Source of the DNA: Lithodes maja
Taxonomy: Eukaryota; Arthropoda; Malacostraca; Decapoda; Lithodidae
NCBI GenBank assembly: GCA_037953745.1
Contig: JBAKBP010000203.1
Location: 62,001-126,000 of the forward strand
Length of the DNA: 64,000 bases
Direction of reading: 5' to 3'
The notes under the pieces were generated by a model. It did no database searches and was not told the origin of the DNA. It saw only the letters and a program-made list of their open reading frames with translations. The position numbers and the translations under genes are program-made. Positions 41,813 through 52,747 of the stretch are shown here, piece after piece. How positions within the stretch are numbered: the stretch's first letter is position 1; every line of letters starts with the position of its first letter.

Positions 41813-43601
41813 TGTGACGTTGACCACTCCGTTAGAACCGCATGGCTTGTCCTACAGTGACTCACTAGGATCGCCAGGGCAGTGGATGGGGCTACAGTTT
41901 ATGTATTAGAGTGTGCTTTATTTCATATGAAAGCTCGTGTCATGGGCAGTCCAGAAAGGCTCTTTGTTTTCGCCCATGTCAAGGCTTTATATATTTAATT
42001 GTAAAGTATATGTTTTATCATTAACTAGTAATGATAGGATCTGGGAGAGAGAGAGAGAGTAGAACGGAGTGAGAGGAGGCGCGCAGTGTTTTTTGTCCCG
42101 CTCGATGACGTCACGGCTGGCTGCCTCGCGGGGGTTGGTGGAGAGAGGTCCTTACCATGCTGCGAGCTCTGTTAGTGGTTAGATCACTTGTAACCGCTGG
42201 TTTCCCACGCGGCTCGAGCTAGTGCGAGTATATATACTGGTTCCTCGCCACTCTCTCCCTCAGATCTGGTTTCTAGAACACACCCATCTTTTTTTCCCTT
42301 GCTATCTATCCCCGCTCCGTACCTGAGAATCTTTTCCTCTGCCTATCTCTCTCATTTTCCATATCTTTCACCACCTTTCTATTAACATTATATCCCCTCT
42401 GGTTAACTCTGCAAAATCAGCTTCATGCTGGCCAGTTGTATTGTGTGTTAAGGTCTGATATAACCTGTGTATGTTAGTTGTTAAGATAAGTGGATCACGA
42501 AGCATTGGTTGGCTTTCATATTGCCGCTTCCTATAATTATTAGTGTTCTGCTGGATTAGATAATGCTAGACTGAGAGTCTGATATCATAGGTATTGTTTC
42601 CTATGAGTGCTGGCTTCAGTAAAAAGCGGCACAACATACCTGAGAACTGGAGTTGATTGAGTAAATTCTAGTCTGTGTGCCATTGAGAGTAGAGCATGCA
42701 CGAATGAGGGCTTTTTGCCTATACCATTCTGCACTGTTCTAGTCTCGATTGTTTGTCTTTGAGGTACGCCAGGAGAACGCTTAATACTTCGGTATTAAGG
42801 TTTCTCAAGAGAGCTACCCTTCATTATAACGTAATATTTGACGCACAGACTTGAGATTTGCACTAGGCTATGCAGCATGCCATGCGCACCAGTATCTCGT
42901 ATCATTGACTCTAGCTAGACTTTATCAATCATAGTAGACATTAAGTATATTAACCTAATTACTCTGTTTATGCATACCCATTTATGATTACACAAGCATT
43001 TCGCAGCCCAGTTTGATGTATTGAGACACAAACGACTTAGGCTCTTTTTGTTGATAGGAATACTGTATTGTGGCGATTATTATTAGTGTTGTAGTGTTTA
43101 GGATATTCTTGGCTCCGACGGCATTATATATTCTGCCTTTTTGTGTGCAAAGCCTGCACGAGCATTGTTCCACTGCCTGCCTTTTTGTGTTCCATTTCCG
43201 ATACGAGCATCTTTATAACATCTAACATTTAAAGAAGATTCCTTGTTAGTGTTGAAGGACTTTAGTGCACTTTCTTTCATGCAGGAGTGCCTGACATTTA
43301 TTGATTAAAGTAACGTAAGCTGTAACTTCTCTTATCACCTTACTTTGCATACCATAACCAAGCACCTTCGGTTATAGGTAGTAATAGGCTGTTTTCACAT
43401 AACATTAAGCCTAGAGTAGACGCACATTTATTGAGAGTTTGATAGCCTATTATTGCATATAGAACTCTGTAGAGTATTTGTGTTCTTTGTTCACTGGGAA
43501 TATACTTCAGAGGTTGGAGCTAGCGCTTTCCGTTGTAACATTTATGCCATTACTAGTCCAATGAATAAGAGCCCTGATATATTTGAACCCCAGTCGTAAC
43601 A
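41813..43601 (+). repeat. 3' LTR of Gmr1-like copy 2
   Basis: Matches 35836-37625 with roughly a dozen visible differences and one net base of length. Confidence 0.92.
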
Positions 43602-44351
43602 AGAGGAACCGGCCTTCGGCCGGGACATTTTTCTACCGAAAAATGTACAAATTTATCTTGAAAGGGACTCAAGGGGATGTAATTTTAAGCTTGATGGAGG
43701 TCTAGGGAACAAACTAAATACCTCCCCTTAACCCACAAAATACCAGCGATGGCTCACAGCCGTCAGTAAAAAAGTTACTCACCAGTACCAGCTCTCTGCA
43801 GTCAGTAATATACGATCCTTGTTCTGATAATATCTAGCTGGAGCTGCTAACATGACTTGGAGGCACTGCTGTGAGGAGTTGGCAACACTTATCATGGTCC
43901 CAAGCAGCTACTCCCGTCCAGCTGAGTCAGTTACGCACCAACTCATGAGCTGAGAGGGTGTTGTCTCATTGCTTTTGGCAAAAAGTCTGTGGTACTGGAG
44001 GGTACTTTTAATCTACTATGCCATGGGGTTAAGGAGAGGATTTTAGTTTGTTGTCCATTTCATAAAATTTAATAATACCCCCAAGACCCCTCTTCAAGTT
44101 ACATTTGTAAATATTTTGGTAGAATAATGGCCAGGCCAAAAGCCAGTTCCTCCTAAATTATATGGTCGTTATTGCTCACCAGTTAAAAATCAACATCTAA
44201 ATGTCACGAAAAGTCTTAATATTGATAAAATAAAGGAGTGTAAAGTCTTAGAATCTCCAAACTAATGGGCCGAATGTCTTAAAATCTAAAAACCAATGGG
44301 GCTAAACACGAGGGAGAAGGAGGGACAGAAAACCAGCCCATCTCCCCTTAA

Positions 44352-44837
44352 TGTAAGGGTGTATTTTATTGTAGTTCAACCAATAACCTTTGCCAATTGT
44401 AGTTTAAGTTTGAGGCAAGTTAAATATTGCTTAGTAATTGGAGGCTAAGTTGGGCTAGACTATTTATTACTAGACTAGGGTACATTACAATAGATGAGCT
44501 TAGTCTGAAAGCTAGAGTATACAATATATAATAGGGGTATGACAAAGACAATTAAAGTGCCCATAATAACCTACCCTCATAAATTATACTGTAGGTATAT
44601 TGGTAATGATTAATTAATTAATTAACTACCATTGGTGGACGGATTCAGTGGACCCTGGATGAGTTGGCGTAATGGAATATAGCATAACCGACAGTGTAAG
44701 CTATTTTTATCGCAAGTTTCAATTCTTGGTGTGTCAAACAACTCAAACTTCATCCCACAGCTACACAAAACAGTCCTATATTTGCCATTTCAATACTAAT
44801 ATGTAATTAATAGTGTATGGAATATTGCTATATACAA
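44352..44837. other. AT-rich unassigned sequence
   Basis: No gene or repeat boundary recognised. Confidence 0.35.
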
Positions 44838-45049
44838 TTAACCCCTTCAGAACGATGACGCCTTTTTACCTTATATTCTGTCTTAAGATAAACAATGTTA
44901 TGCAGTTTAAGAAGGACCCCTGTTTGTTTTCAGGTTTATTGAGATAGTATTTACCTCTTGAGTTCTAGTGGTAGATTATAAGCGAAAGGAAATTGTATAA
45001 TGGTAACCAGAATATGATGAACATTACGTCATCGTGTTGAAGGGGTTAA
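44838..45049. mobile_element. TTAA-flanked MITE
   Basis: TTAA at 44838-44841 and 45046-45049. Inverted ends CCCCTTCAGAACGATGACG and CCCCTTCAACACGATGACG (complement of the right end) match at 17 of 19 bases. Confidence 0.85.
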
Positions 45050-45286
45050 CGTACTTACATGAAAGGTGTAGCAATTGTCTTGATAAAATGGACCAGGCAG
45101 AGAAAGTCCCGTAAAGTTACCAATATCCTCAATTAATGTATTTGGGCACTGAGGACTTGGAGGTTTATCTTGGGTGTGTACAGTCGGTTTACACTTCACC
45201 ATCAGATCCCAGGAACGAACCCTGGCGTCGGTGTTGATGGTGAGCTTAAGGCCTTTGGTGCTGTAAGAGGGGGAAGTACTATTGTA

Positions 45287-45604
45287 TTAATGGGGCTGAC
45301 CTGCATTTTCTCTCTGGGTTGTATCCATTCCGCGCCATTCAGCCTACTGTTTTAAGACGTTTATCCCCATCCTGGTGTCGATTCATACCTGGCAAGCGAT
45401 AGCGAGTCACCATATTTTGGATAATGAGTTAGACAGCTGGATAAATTTGTACATTTTTCGATAGAAAAATGTCTCCGTCGAAGCCGGATTTCTCTATAAA
45501 ATGCTGGCGAGCATTGGATGGGGATAAATGTCTTAAAACAGTAGGCTGAATAAGACCGAATGGATACAACCAAGAAAGATAAAAAAGCAGGTCACCCCCC
45601 TTAA
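45287..45604. mobile_element. Foldback element (near-complete hairpin)
   Basis: Between TTAA 45287-45290 and TTAA 45601-45604, the left arm (GGGCTGACCTGCATTTT, GGTTGTATCCATTC, TTTTAAGACGTTTATCCCC) is repeated in complement on the right (GGGGATAAATGTCTTAAAA, GAATGGATACAACC, AGCAGGTCACCCCCC). Only the middle, about 45400-45500, is weakly paired. It shares GACGTTTATCCCC- and AGCGATAGCGAG-like parts with the larger foldbacks. Confidence 0.8.
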
Positions 45605-46145
45605 TGTCTGTCAGATGTTGAATAGGGTATGTAAAGATAGGAACATGGTTGTATATCTCATTCGAAACGATGAATTAATGCATAGATAGTGCTAATACCA
45701 ATTATTAATCAAAATATAATTGGTGTCGCGACATCACTTATTTGGCCGACTGTACATTAATCACTCATAAAAATTGGAGGACCACATCTCTGTCTAATTG
45801 ACCACTTGCGAGTTTCAGGCTATAAAGAAGTTGGAGCCGTGAACATCGTTATTAACGAGAATGCAAAAATAATGTGGGTTTCTAATGGATAAAAAGTAGG
45901 ATACATTTGGTTGTATATAATTATTTTTAAATGTATTATGACCGTATGTTACTAGATCATTTTGTTAAATAATGATGGCCACAGCTCCAACTTCCTTATA
46001 GACCAAACTTGCAAGTGGTCAATTATGGAAATATATATCTGGAAATGAATATATGAATATAATAATATGTACGTCAACTACTAAACAATATACTGTATAT
46101 ATACAGTATATGCTATATATTGAAAAGCAAGTTCCATCGCAAAAT
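45605..46145. other. AT-rich unassigned sequence
   Basis: No gene recognised. GACCACTTGCGAGTTTCAGG near 45801 and its near-complement around 46000 (CAAACTTGCAAGTGGTC) hint at another foldback of about 200 bp. Confidence 0.35.
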
Positions 46146-46775
46146 CAAGGCAGATTGTTTTTCTGGTTCCCCTTCTTCCTTGTGTTTAGCCACATTACTT
46201 TTCAGTTTTAAGACGTTCGGCTCATTAGTTTGGCGATTTTAAGAATTATCGCCCAATTCTGTCAATTTTAAGACCTTTCGTGTCATTTAGGTCTCATTTA
46301 ATTCCTGGCGAGCGGTAGCGAGCCTGCAATGTGTGAGGAACCGGCCTTCGGACGGGACATTTTTCTTTTGAAAAATGTACAAGTTTGTCTTGAAAGGGGG
46401 TCTAGGGGGCGTAATTTTAAGCTTGATAGAGGTCAATATATTTATGTATTTACAATTTTTTTAGTTTTCTCGCTAGACCACCATCAAGCTTAGAAAACAT
46501 CCCCAAGATCTTCTTCTCGATAAATGTGTATATTTTCGGTAGAAAAATGTTTCCTCCGAAGGCCGGTTTCCTCCTTAATTACAGGCTCGCTATCGCTCGT
46601 CGCCAGGACAAAAAATTGACACATAAATGACACGAACGGTCCTGATATTGACAACAAAATGGGGCGAAAAGTCTTAAAATCGCCAAACTAACTGGCCAAA
46701 CGTCTTAAAATCTCAAACCTAATAGGGCTAAGCATGAGGGAGAAGGGAGGGTTCAAGGACCACTCAACCATTATA
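46146..46775. mobile_element. Foldback MITE, complete copy
   Basis: The left arm 46146-46440 (TTTTAAGACGTTCGGC, GGCGAGCGGTAGCGAGCCTG, GAGGAACCGGCCTTCGG) is mirrored by the right arm 46490-46775 (GGCCGGTTTCCTCC, CAGGCTCGCTATCGCTCG, GCCAAACGTCTTAAAA). The terminal TTAA has decayed. Confidence 0.75.
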
Positions 46776-46812
46776 CCATTCCAACCAATAGAGCTCAACC
46801 AGGGCCAACTTA

Positions 46813-47130
46813 ATTAAGGGAAGATGGACCGTTTTAATGGTCCCCTTTCTTCCTCACGTTTAGCCCCATTTTGTTTTCAGATATTATGACATTCGGCCCA
46901 TTAGTTTGGCCATAGACCTTTAACCCCAAATATTTGTCAATATTTCGACATTTTTGTCATTTAGGTGTCGACAATTTCTTGACGAGCGATAGCGAGCCTG
47001 TAATTTAAGAGGAACCGGCCTTCGGCCGAGACATTTTTCTATTGAAAAATTTACAAATTTACCTTGAAGGAGGCTCTAGGGGGGTGTTTTTTTATAGTTT
47101 GATGGAAGTCCAGGGAGGAAAAAACAATAT
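46813..47130. mobile_element. Foldback MITE, left arm only
   Basis: Starts TTAAGGGGAAGATGG. It has the same order of blocks as the other copies, with GAGCGATAGCGAGCCTG and TTAAGAGGAACCGGCCTTCGG. The right arm is missing; an AT-rich tract follows. Confidence 0.7.
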
Positions 47131-47241
47131 ATATATATATACCGGTACATATAATTATATATTTAAATTGATCACCGAATGTTGACTTTAAATGCTCTCG
47201 TGTAATACCGGCCTTAGCAACCGAAGAGGATAAACATCAAT

Positions 47242-47342
<101 letters not shown>

Positions 47343-47505
47343 GGAAGCAATTGATTCTCCTACTGGGAATCGAAGACGAATAAGGAATATGAAGACCAAA
47401 GCGAACAGGAACATATTTGTTTATTGGCAACGTTTCAACACTAATCTTGTGTCATTATCAAGCCTAAAAAAGAGAAAGAATAAAACCTATCGTGAATATC
47501 ATATT

Positions 47506-48378
47506 GGTCAAACCAAACGCCAACTTTCAACGAGGATATCGGAACACGAGGGTCGATCATACTATAAATAGCCAGGATTTGACCATAAACCTCAGATCAT
47601 ACTATAAATAGCCAGGATTTGACCATAAACCTCAGATCATACTATAAATAGCCAGGATTTGACCATAAACCTCAGATCATACTATAAATAGCCAGGATTT
47701 GACCATAAACCTCAGATCATACTATAAATAGCCAGGATTTTACCATAAACCTCAGATCATACTATAAATAGCCAGGATTTTACCATAAACCTCAGATCAT
47801 ACTATAAATAGCCAGGATTTGACCATAAACCTCAGATCATACTATAAATAGCCAGGATTTGACCATAAACCTCAGATCATACTATAAATAGCCAGGATTT
47901 TACCATAAACCTCAGATCATACTATAAATAGCCAGGATTTTACCATAAACCTCAGATCATACTATAAATAGCCAGGATTTGACCATAAACCTCAGATCAT
48001 ACTATAAATAGCCAGGATTTGACCATAAACCTCAGATCATACTATAAATAGCCAGGATTTTACCATAAACCTCAGATCATACTATAAATAGCCAGGATTT
48101 GACCATAAACCTCAGATCATACTATAAATAGCCAGGATTTGACCATAAACCTCAGATCATACTATAAATAGCCAGGATTTGACCATAAACCTCAGATCAT
48201 ACTATAAATAGCCAGGATTTTACCATAAACCTCAGATCATACTATAAATGGCCAGGATTTTACCATATTGTTCACTGCAACAGACGACATGACACGTGTG
48301 ACAGCTGAGTCCCTCCTCACCCACCACCTCCACCCGTCTCTAGGCACCCACGAGACCTCCACGCCCCTCCTCTTCTTT
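47506..48378 (+). pseudogene. GIY-YIG endonuclease of a Penelope-like element, split by a minisatellite
   Basis: YHIGQTKRQLSTRISEHEGRS (47503-47564) is the start of a GIY-YIG domain; the usual YVGQT is YHIGQT. Coding then enters an 18-copy 40-bp array. After it, MTRVTAESLLTHHLHPSLGT (48286-48345), ending LLFF and a stop at 48378, looks like the C-terminal ES..(I/L)....P part of the same domain. The unit itself derives from the coding sequence between the two pieces (CCAGGATTTTACCAT). As it stands, the array puts stops in frame. Confidence 0.6.
47555..48267. repeat. 40-bp minisatellite, 18 copies
   Basis: Unit begins GATCATACTATAAATAGCC, then AGGATTT(G/T)ACCATAAACCTCA; the period is exactly 40 from 47555 to 48235. 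The one variable base reads GGGGTTGGTTGGTGGGTT along the array. Each unit has TATAAATA. No spacers of differing sequence, so it is not a CRISPR array. Confidence 0.97.
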
Positions 48379-48411
48379 TAGTGTCTTGTGCTGGTACGTG
48401 CAGGCATATGT

Positions 48412-48906
48412 TTAACACTCAAAGAGCGGGTGGTGGAGTATATTCACTGTGCCGCCCAGCGTTTTTTTTTACCATAAATGGGGTTGTTTCCGTGCTCTTT
48501 TTCATGCATAAACAAGAGCCAGAGCATAATACAAGTATGTATCCTTGAAAGGGCGTAAATTGAGCTTTCCAATGACACCCGAACCATCCTTCTACGATCA
48601 CTGGTTGTCTTGCAACGATCGTGCAACCGAAGGGCAAAATCGCTAAAATACGGTAATTTCGTTATATAATTACGTGTGTAGCGAGTGAGAGAGGGTGGAG
48701 TAGTGTGGAGTATATGTCAGTGGGCCCACGACGGTCGTGGCAAGCGGTCATGAGGCAACCTATGCTCCTCCCACCGCTCGGCTCTCTCTCAGAGCTAATA
48801 TTGCGCCAAAATTGCACACTGACTTAAGTCGGGCCCCGCCACATTGTCCAGCTTTTTAGATACGGACTTAATTAATTTAAGTCGGGCCCCGCTAAAGAAG
48901 GGTTAA
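48412..48906. mobile_element. TTAA-flanked (piggyBac-type) MITE
   Basis: TTAA at 48412-48415 and 48903-48906. Ends CACTCAAAGAGCGGG and CCCTTCTTTAGCGGG (complement of the right end) form an imperfect inverted repeat. The interior 48470-48650 is the reverse complement of 11370-11545. TTAAGTCGGGCCCCGC occurs twice near the right end (48822 and 48876). Inserted in the 3' part of the Penelope-like element. Confidence 0.75.
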
Positions 48907-49290
48907 AAAGATATATATGCCCATTTGTACTCCTGTTTCCTTATTTTAGTCGACCCCGCCCCTTTCACTCCTTGACTTTTAAATTCGCCACCCTCATCTA
49001 TCTTTATTTTGCCTAACATTAATTATTATTGTTTACATTATTCTCCCTCTTTTATTCCTTTTTCACTTATCAACTATCTCTACTTTTAATGTCTTAATGT
49101 AATGAACCTTAGCTATATTTTCGTTAATTTTATCTTTTGAATACATTTTCAATTTTAACATGTGATGATTTTATGATATTCACGATAGGTTTTATTCTTT
49201 CTCTTTTTTAGGCTTGATAATGACACAAGATTAGTGCTGAAACGTTGCCAATAAACAAATATTTTCCTGTTCGCTTTGGTCTTCATATTC

Positions 49291-49467
<177 letters not shown>

Positions 49468-49470
<3 letters not shown>

Positions 49471-50437
49471 TCTAGTCTCTCAGTGGTGATCAAACCATCG
49501 ACCATCAGAACGATAGCCGACGCTTTAATCAATTACACCACAGCAGTCTAAAAGACACTCAGCCTTCTATCCTATTTATGATAGGGAGAAGGGAAACCCA
49601 CTAGGCGAATATATTTCAATTCAAACCTAGTTGTAGGATCCATATTTCCAGAATACCATACACGGATTTTTGAGTGTCCCGACGCAACTCGGGTTGAAAT
49701 TGATTTCATTTAATTCTAACCCACAAAGCATGAGAGTTACAAATATTGAGAATATATCACAAATACACGTGAGCCACTAAATGTTTCTAGTCTCTCAGTG
49801 GGGATCGAACCATCGACCATCAGAACGATAGCCGACGCTTTAATCAATTACACCACGGCAGTCTAAAAGACACTCAGCCTTCTATCCTATTTATGTTAGG
49901 GAGATGGGAAACCCACTAGGCGAATATATTTCAATTCAAACCTAGTTGTAGGATCCATATTTCCAGAATATCATACACGGATTTTTGAGTGTCCCGACGC
50001 AACTCGGGTTGAAATTGATTTCATTTAATTCTAACCCACAAAGCAGGAGAGTTACAAATATTGAGAATATATCACAAATACACGTGAGCCACTAAATGTT
50101 TCTAGTCTCTCAGTGGGGATCGAACCATCGACCATCAGAACGATAGCCGACGCTTTAATCAATTACACCACGGCAGTCTAAAAGACACTCAGCCTTCTCA
50201 AAAATCCGTGTATGGTATTCTGGAAATATGGATCCTACAACTAGGTTTGAATTGAAATATATTCGCCTAGTGGGTTTCCCTTCTCCCTAACATAAATAGG
50301 ATAGAAGGCTGAGTGTCTTTTAGACTGCCGTGGTGTAATTGATTAAAGCGTCGGCTATCGTTCTGATGGTCGATGGTTCGATCCCCACTGAGAGACTAGA
50401 AACATTTAGTGGCTCACGTGTATTTGTGATATATTCT

Positions 50438-50440
<3 letters not shown>
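49468..50440. repeat. Palindromic array of a tRNA-headed SINE-like unit
   Basis: GTTTCTAGTCTCTCAGTGG starts at 49468, 49783 and 50098, a 315-bp period on the minus strand. At 50197/50198 the third unit breaks off and an inverted partial copy runs back to 50440, so the two arms mirror each other. Each unit holds a tRNA-like head: TGGTGTAATTGATTAA in the A-box area and GGTTCGATCCC (plus strand 50375-50385), a good B box. The arms do not pair as a full tRNA acceptor stem. The left copy has lost part of the B box (GGTTTGATC). Confidence 0.75.
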
Positions 50441-50471
<31 letters not shown>

Positions 50472-50858
50472 TATATATACTGTATATATTATATTATATA
50501 TCGTGTTATTTTTTTATTTTTTTTATTGATGTTTATCCTCTTTGGTTGCTAAAGCCGATATCACACGAGAGCATTTTAAATTCAACATTCAATGATCAAA
50601 AATTTTCTGGCAACATTTCTGGAATATTCTGCACTGGTATCGGAAACTAGACTGGTGAAAGATGAATTTAGATAACCGAAATAATATGAATGTTGACCTC
50701 ATAAGCTGCCAGACCACCGTTGAGGATAAATGTTGAGGGAAAAAGTGCTTGTGTGATACCGGCTTAAGAATCTTTACTAAACCTGTATAAGAAGCCTATA
50801 CTCTGTTTCTTTTCAGCTGACGATATATTGAATCCCTTAGCAGCTAATGTCTCGATAC
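50441..50858. other. (TA)n and unassigned sequence
   Basis: TA repeats to about 50500. A stretch at 50520-50570 then resembles, in complement, 47170-47235 (GATGTTTATCCTC, ACACGAGAGCATTT), so it is a small dispersed repeat. Nothing coding. Confidence 0.4.
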
Positions 50859-51073
50859 TTAACCCCTACTGTACTGGCGACGTCATTTGCATTATATTCT
50901 GGCAACTATTAGATGATTTTATTTAGTTTAGGAAGGATCTCTAACCATTGCAAATCTACAAACTATCTCAATTAATCCTTTTAGATACTACAGATCCTTC
51001 TAAAGATGAATGAAATCGTCAAATCGTTTCCAGAATATAATGTAAAGGACGTCGCCGGTACAGTATAGATTAA
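50859..51073. mobile_element. TTAA-flanked MITE
   Basis: TTAA at 50859-50862 and 51070-51073. TACTGTACTGGCGACGTCA on the left pairs with TACTGTACCGGCGACGTCC (complement of the right). Internal AGGAAGGATCTCTAAC pairs with CAGATCCTTC, as in the MITE at 29829. Confidence 0.75.
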
Positions 51074-51269
51074 TGGATAAATATGAAACTACTATGTCTG
51101 CATCATATTAGGACCAAGTTTATATAATTAGTACCCTAATTCACTCCGAAACCTTCAAAATAACTGAGAAATCTGGATGGGAACTTTGCAATTTTTCCGC
51201 CAGTTGAAAGGAAACAGACTATGGATTTAGCCGACTATAACGAAAATAACCTCATTGTACACTGATGGG

Positions 51270-51643
51270 TTAAGGGGAGATGGATCGTTTTTCTGGTCTC
51301 CATTCTTCTTCATGTTTAGCCCCATTAGTTTTCAGATTTTATGACATGCGGTCCACTAATTTGGCGAATTTATGACCTTTCGTCCTATTTTTATATCAAT
51401 ATCAAGATCTTTCGTGCCATTTAGGTGTAAAAAAATTCCCGCCGAGCAATAGCGAGCCTGTAATTTTAAGAGAAACCGGCCTTCGGCCGGGACAATTTTC
51501 TTTCGAAAAATTTACAAATTTATCTTGAAGGGGGTCAAGGGAGTGTTTTTATAAGCTTGATAAAGGTCTAGCGAGGAAACTAAAAAATATATATGAATAC
51601 CGAAAAATAAATAGACCCAAGACAATATTCAATGTCCCCTTAA
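51270..51643. mobile_element. Foldback MITE, shortened copy
   Basis: TTAAGGGGAGATGG on the left and TGTCCCCTTAA on the right. It holds TTTAGCCCCATTAG, GAGCAATAGCGAGCCTG and GAAACCGGCCTTCGGCCGGG, as in the 35636 family. The right arm is mostly deleted. Confidence 0.7.
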
Positions 51644-51864
51644 CGCCTTCTGTACAGGGGACTTCTTTTTAAGTTTAATCTAGCTACTGTATATTCAAAC
51701 GATTGTGTGCAGTTTAAGAGGAATCTGACGTGGTATAGCAGAAATGGTTAAGCGAGATAGTTCGAAGCCTGTTAATTGCTGGAGGCCCCTTTTAAACTGA
51801 ATAAAATGGTCTAATAGTAGCCAGAGTAAAGTGAAAAAGACATCGCCAGTACAGAAGGGGTTAC
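51640..51864. mobile_element. TTAA-flanked MITE
   Basis: TTAA at 51640-51643 is shared with the neighbouring foldback. The right flank is TTAC (51861-51864), a likely one-base decay. Ends CGCCTTCTGTACAGGGGAC and CCCCTTCTGTACTGGCGAT (complement) pair imperfectly. Confidence 0.65.
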
Positions 51865-52080
51865 GACTAGTACAGTATTGGCCACTAACGTAAAGGCCGC
51901 GAAGTATATTTGGACGTGGACGTGCGGGCTCGGTGTGTGTATCTCTGGAGAGATGGTTCCGGCTACCCGCAGACGCTGACACGAAGCAGGAGGGCACGAC
52001 ATCTCACCGGAAACCTGGACAGAAAGAGAAAGAGTTATGAGGAATAGTTAATATCTCAAAGTGCTTGCTATCTATTTCAG

Positions 52081-52706
52081 GGTAATACCCAATGAGATGA
52101 TGGGGTTGCAAGCTGCCACATTATCAACCCCCTCAGATACACTCTTAAACCAGGAAGAGAATCAACCAACCAGAGTCAGGATTGCCCAAATAAAGGAGAA
52201 GAAGAAGAGAACAAAGAAAAGGACCCACATCCAGACCAAGAATGTATTAACGCAGTTCCCCATAAATAATATACGTTCTCCATGGGACCAACAAACAAAA
52301 CACCGACGTCAACGCCACCTACCGGGATCTACAGGAAGTGCAGGGCCACTGACTGAGCATAACCTGTTTCCAGACCAATCACAGGGCCCCCCCCCCAGGA
52401 CCAATCACAGGATCCAGGATGCGTGAAGGAGATGGTACCAAACCAAGGAACCTGATATGAATTATGATGAGGAAGAATTTATGATAATTCCTCATCATAA
52501 CCCAATGTCATATTTTCACAGATGGGACCGAAAGAATCATCTCTACAGTACAGAACATCACCTGTAACCACAACAAGTGATAAATATAGGATAACGGAAG
52601 CCTGGCATGTAATGTTGAAAAGCAGCAGAAAGATAAATACTTGCAAAACATTTATCCTGCAACCAGGCAGGTTTTCTAAAATAGAAGTATAATCTTATGA
52701 AATAAA
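52081..52706 (+). CDS. Possible host terminal exon with polyadenylation signal
   Basis: After a good acceptor (GCTTGCTATCTATTTCAG, ending 52080) a frame runs 115 codons to TGA at 52424-52426. It contains a Lys/Arg-rich block, IKEKKKRTKKRTHIQTK, like a nuclear localisation signal, then a Gln/Pro-rich tail. A 280-base untranslated stretch ends with AATAAA at 52701-52706. No domain is recognised and no partner exon was found, so this may be chance. Confidence 0.25.
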
Positions 52707-52747
52707 GCATAACCATACCCATATATTCCGATGTCCATTGTATTTTT

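Larger units (their letters stand above)
35836..43601 (+). mobile_element. Gmr1-like Ty3/Gypsy LTR retrotransposon, copy 2
   Basis: LTRs of 1,790 and 1,789 bp (TGTGACGTTGACC...CAGTCGTAACA) flank a primer-binding site, one gag-pol frame and a polypurine tract. AGAG at 35832-35835 and 43602-43605 is the target duplication. By eye the LTRs differ at roughly 12-15 sites (for example 36252 TATAATATA against TATATATA), so it is older than copy 1. It is the same family by protein, with a different LTR. Confidence 0.93.
35636..44351. mobile_element. TTAA foldback MITE hosting Gmr1-like copy 2
   Basis: TTAAGGGGAGAT at 35636 and its complement ATCTCCCCTTAA ending at 44351 bound long inverted arms. The left arm has TTTAGCCCCATT, then GGCGAGCGGTAGCGAGCCTG, then GAGGAACCGGCCTTCGGCC (now after the retrotransposon, 43605). 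The right arm (44030-44351) is its complement. Without the retrotransposon the element is about 0.95 kb with a non-inverted centre (43735-44030). Related copies: 46146, 46813 and 51270. Confidence 0.7.
47385..49290 (+). mobile_element. Penelope-like element fragment with inverted terminal segments
   Basis: The roughly 120 bases at 47385-47505 recur in reverse complement at 49172-49290. Both hold GAACAGGAA, TTTGTTTATTGGCAACGTTTC and GATTAGTG/CACTAATC, then AATAAAACCTATCGTG. Between them lie pieces of a GIY-YIG endonuclease (47506 onward and 48286-48378). Inverted flanks of this kind and a GIY-YIG domain are known for Penelope-like retroelements. The reverse transcriptase is absent (5' truncation). 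A minisatellite and a TTAA MITE occupy most of the interior. Confidence 0.65.

Noticed and set aside
47555..48267. Regular 40-bp repeats that look like a CRISPR array
   Set aside because: Units are contiguous with no variable spacers, the genome is eukaryotic, and the unit derives from Penelope coding sequence.
50325..50400. A tRNA gene
   Set aside because: The A and B boxes are good, but the acceptor arms do not pair and the sequence is part of a 315-bp dispersed unit; likewise the heads at 30548 and 31686.
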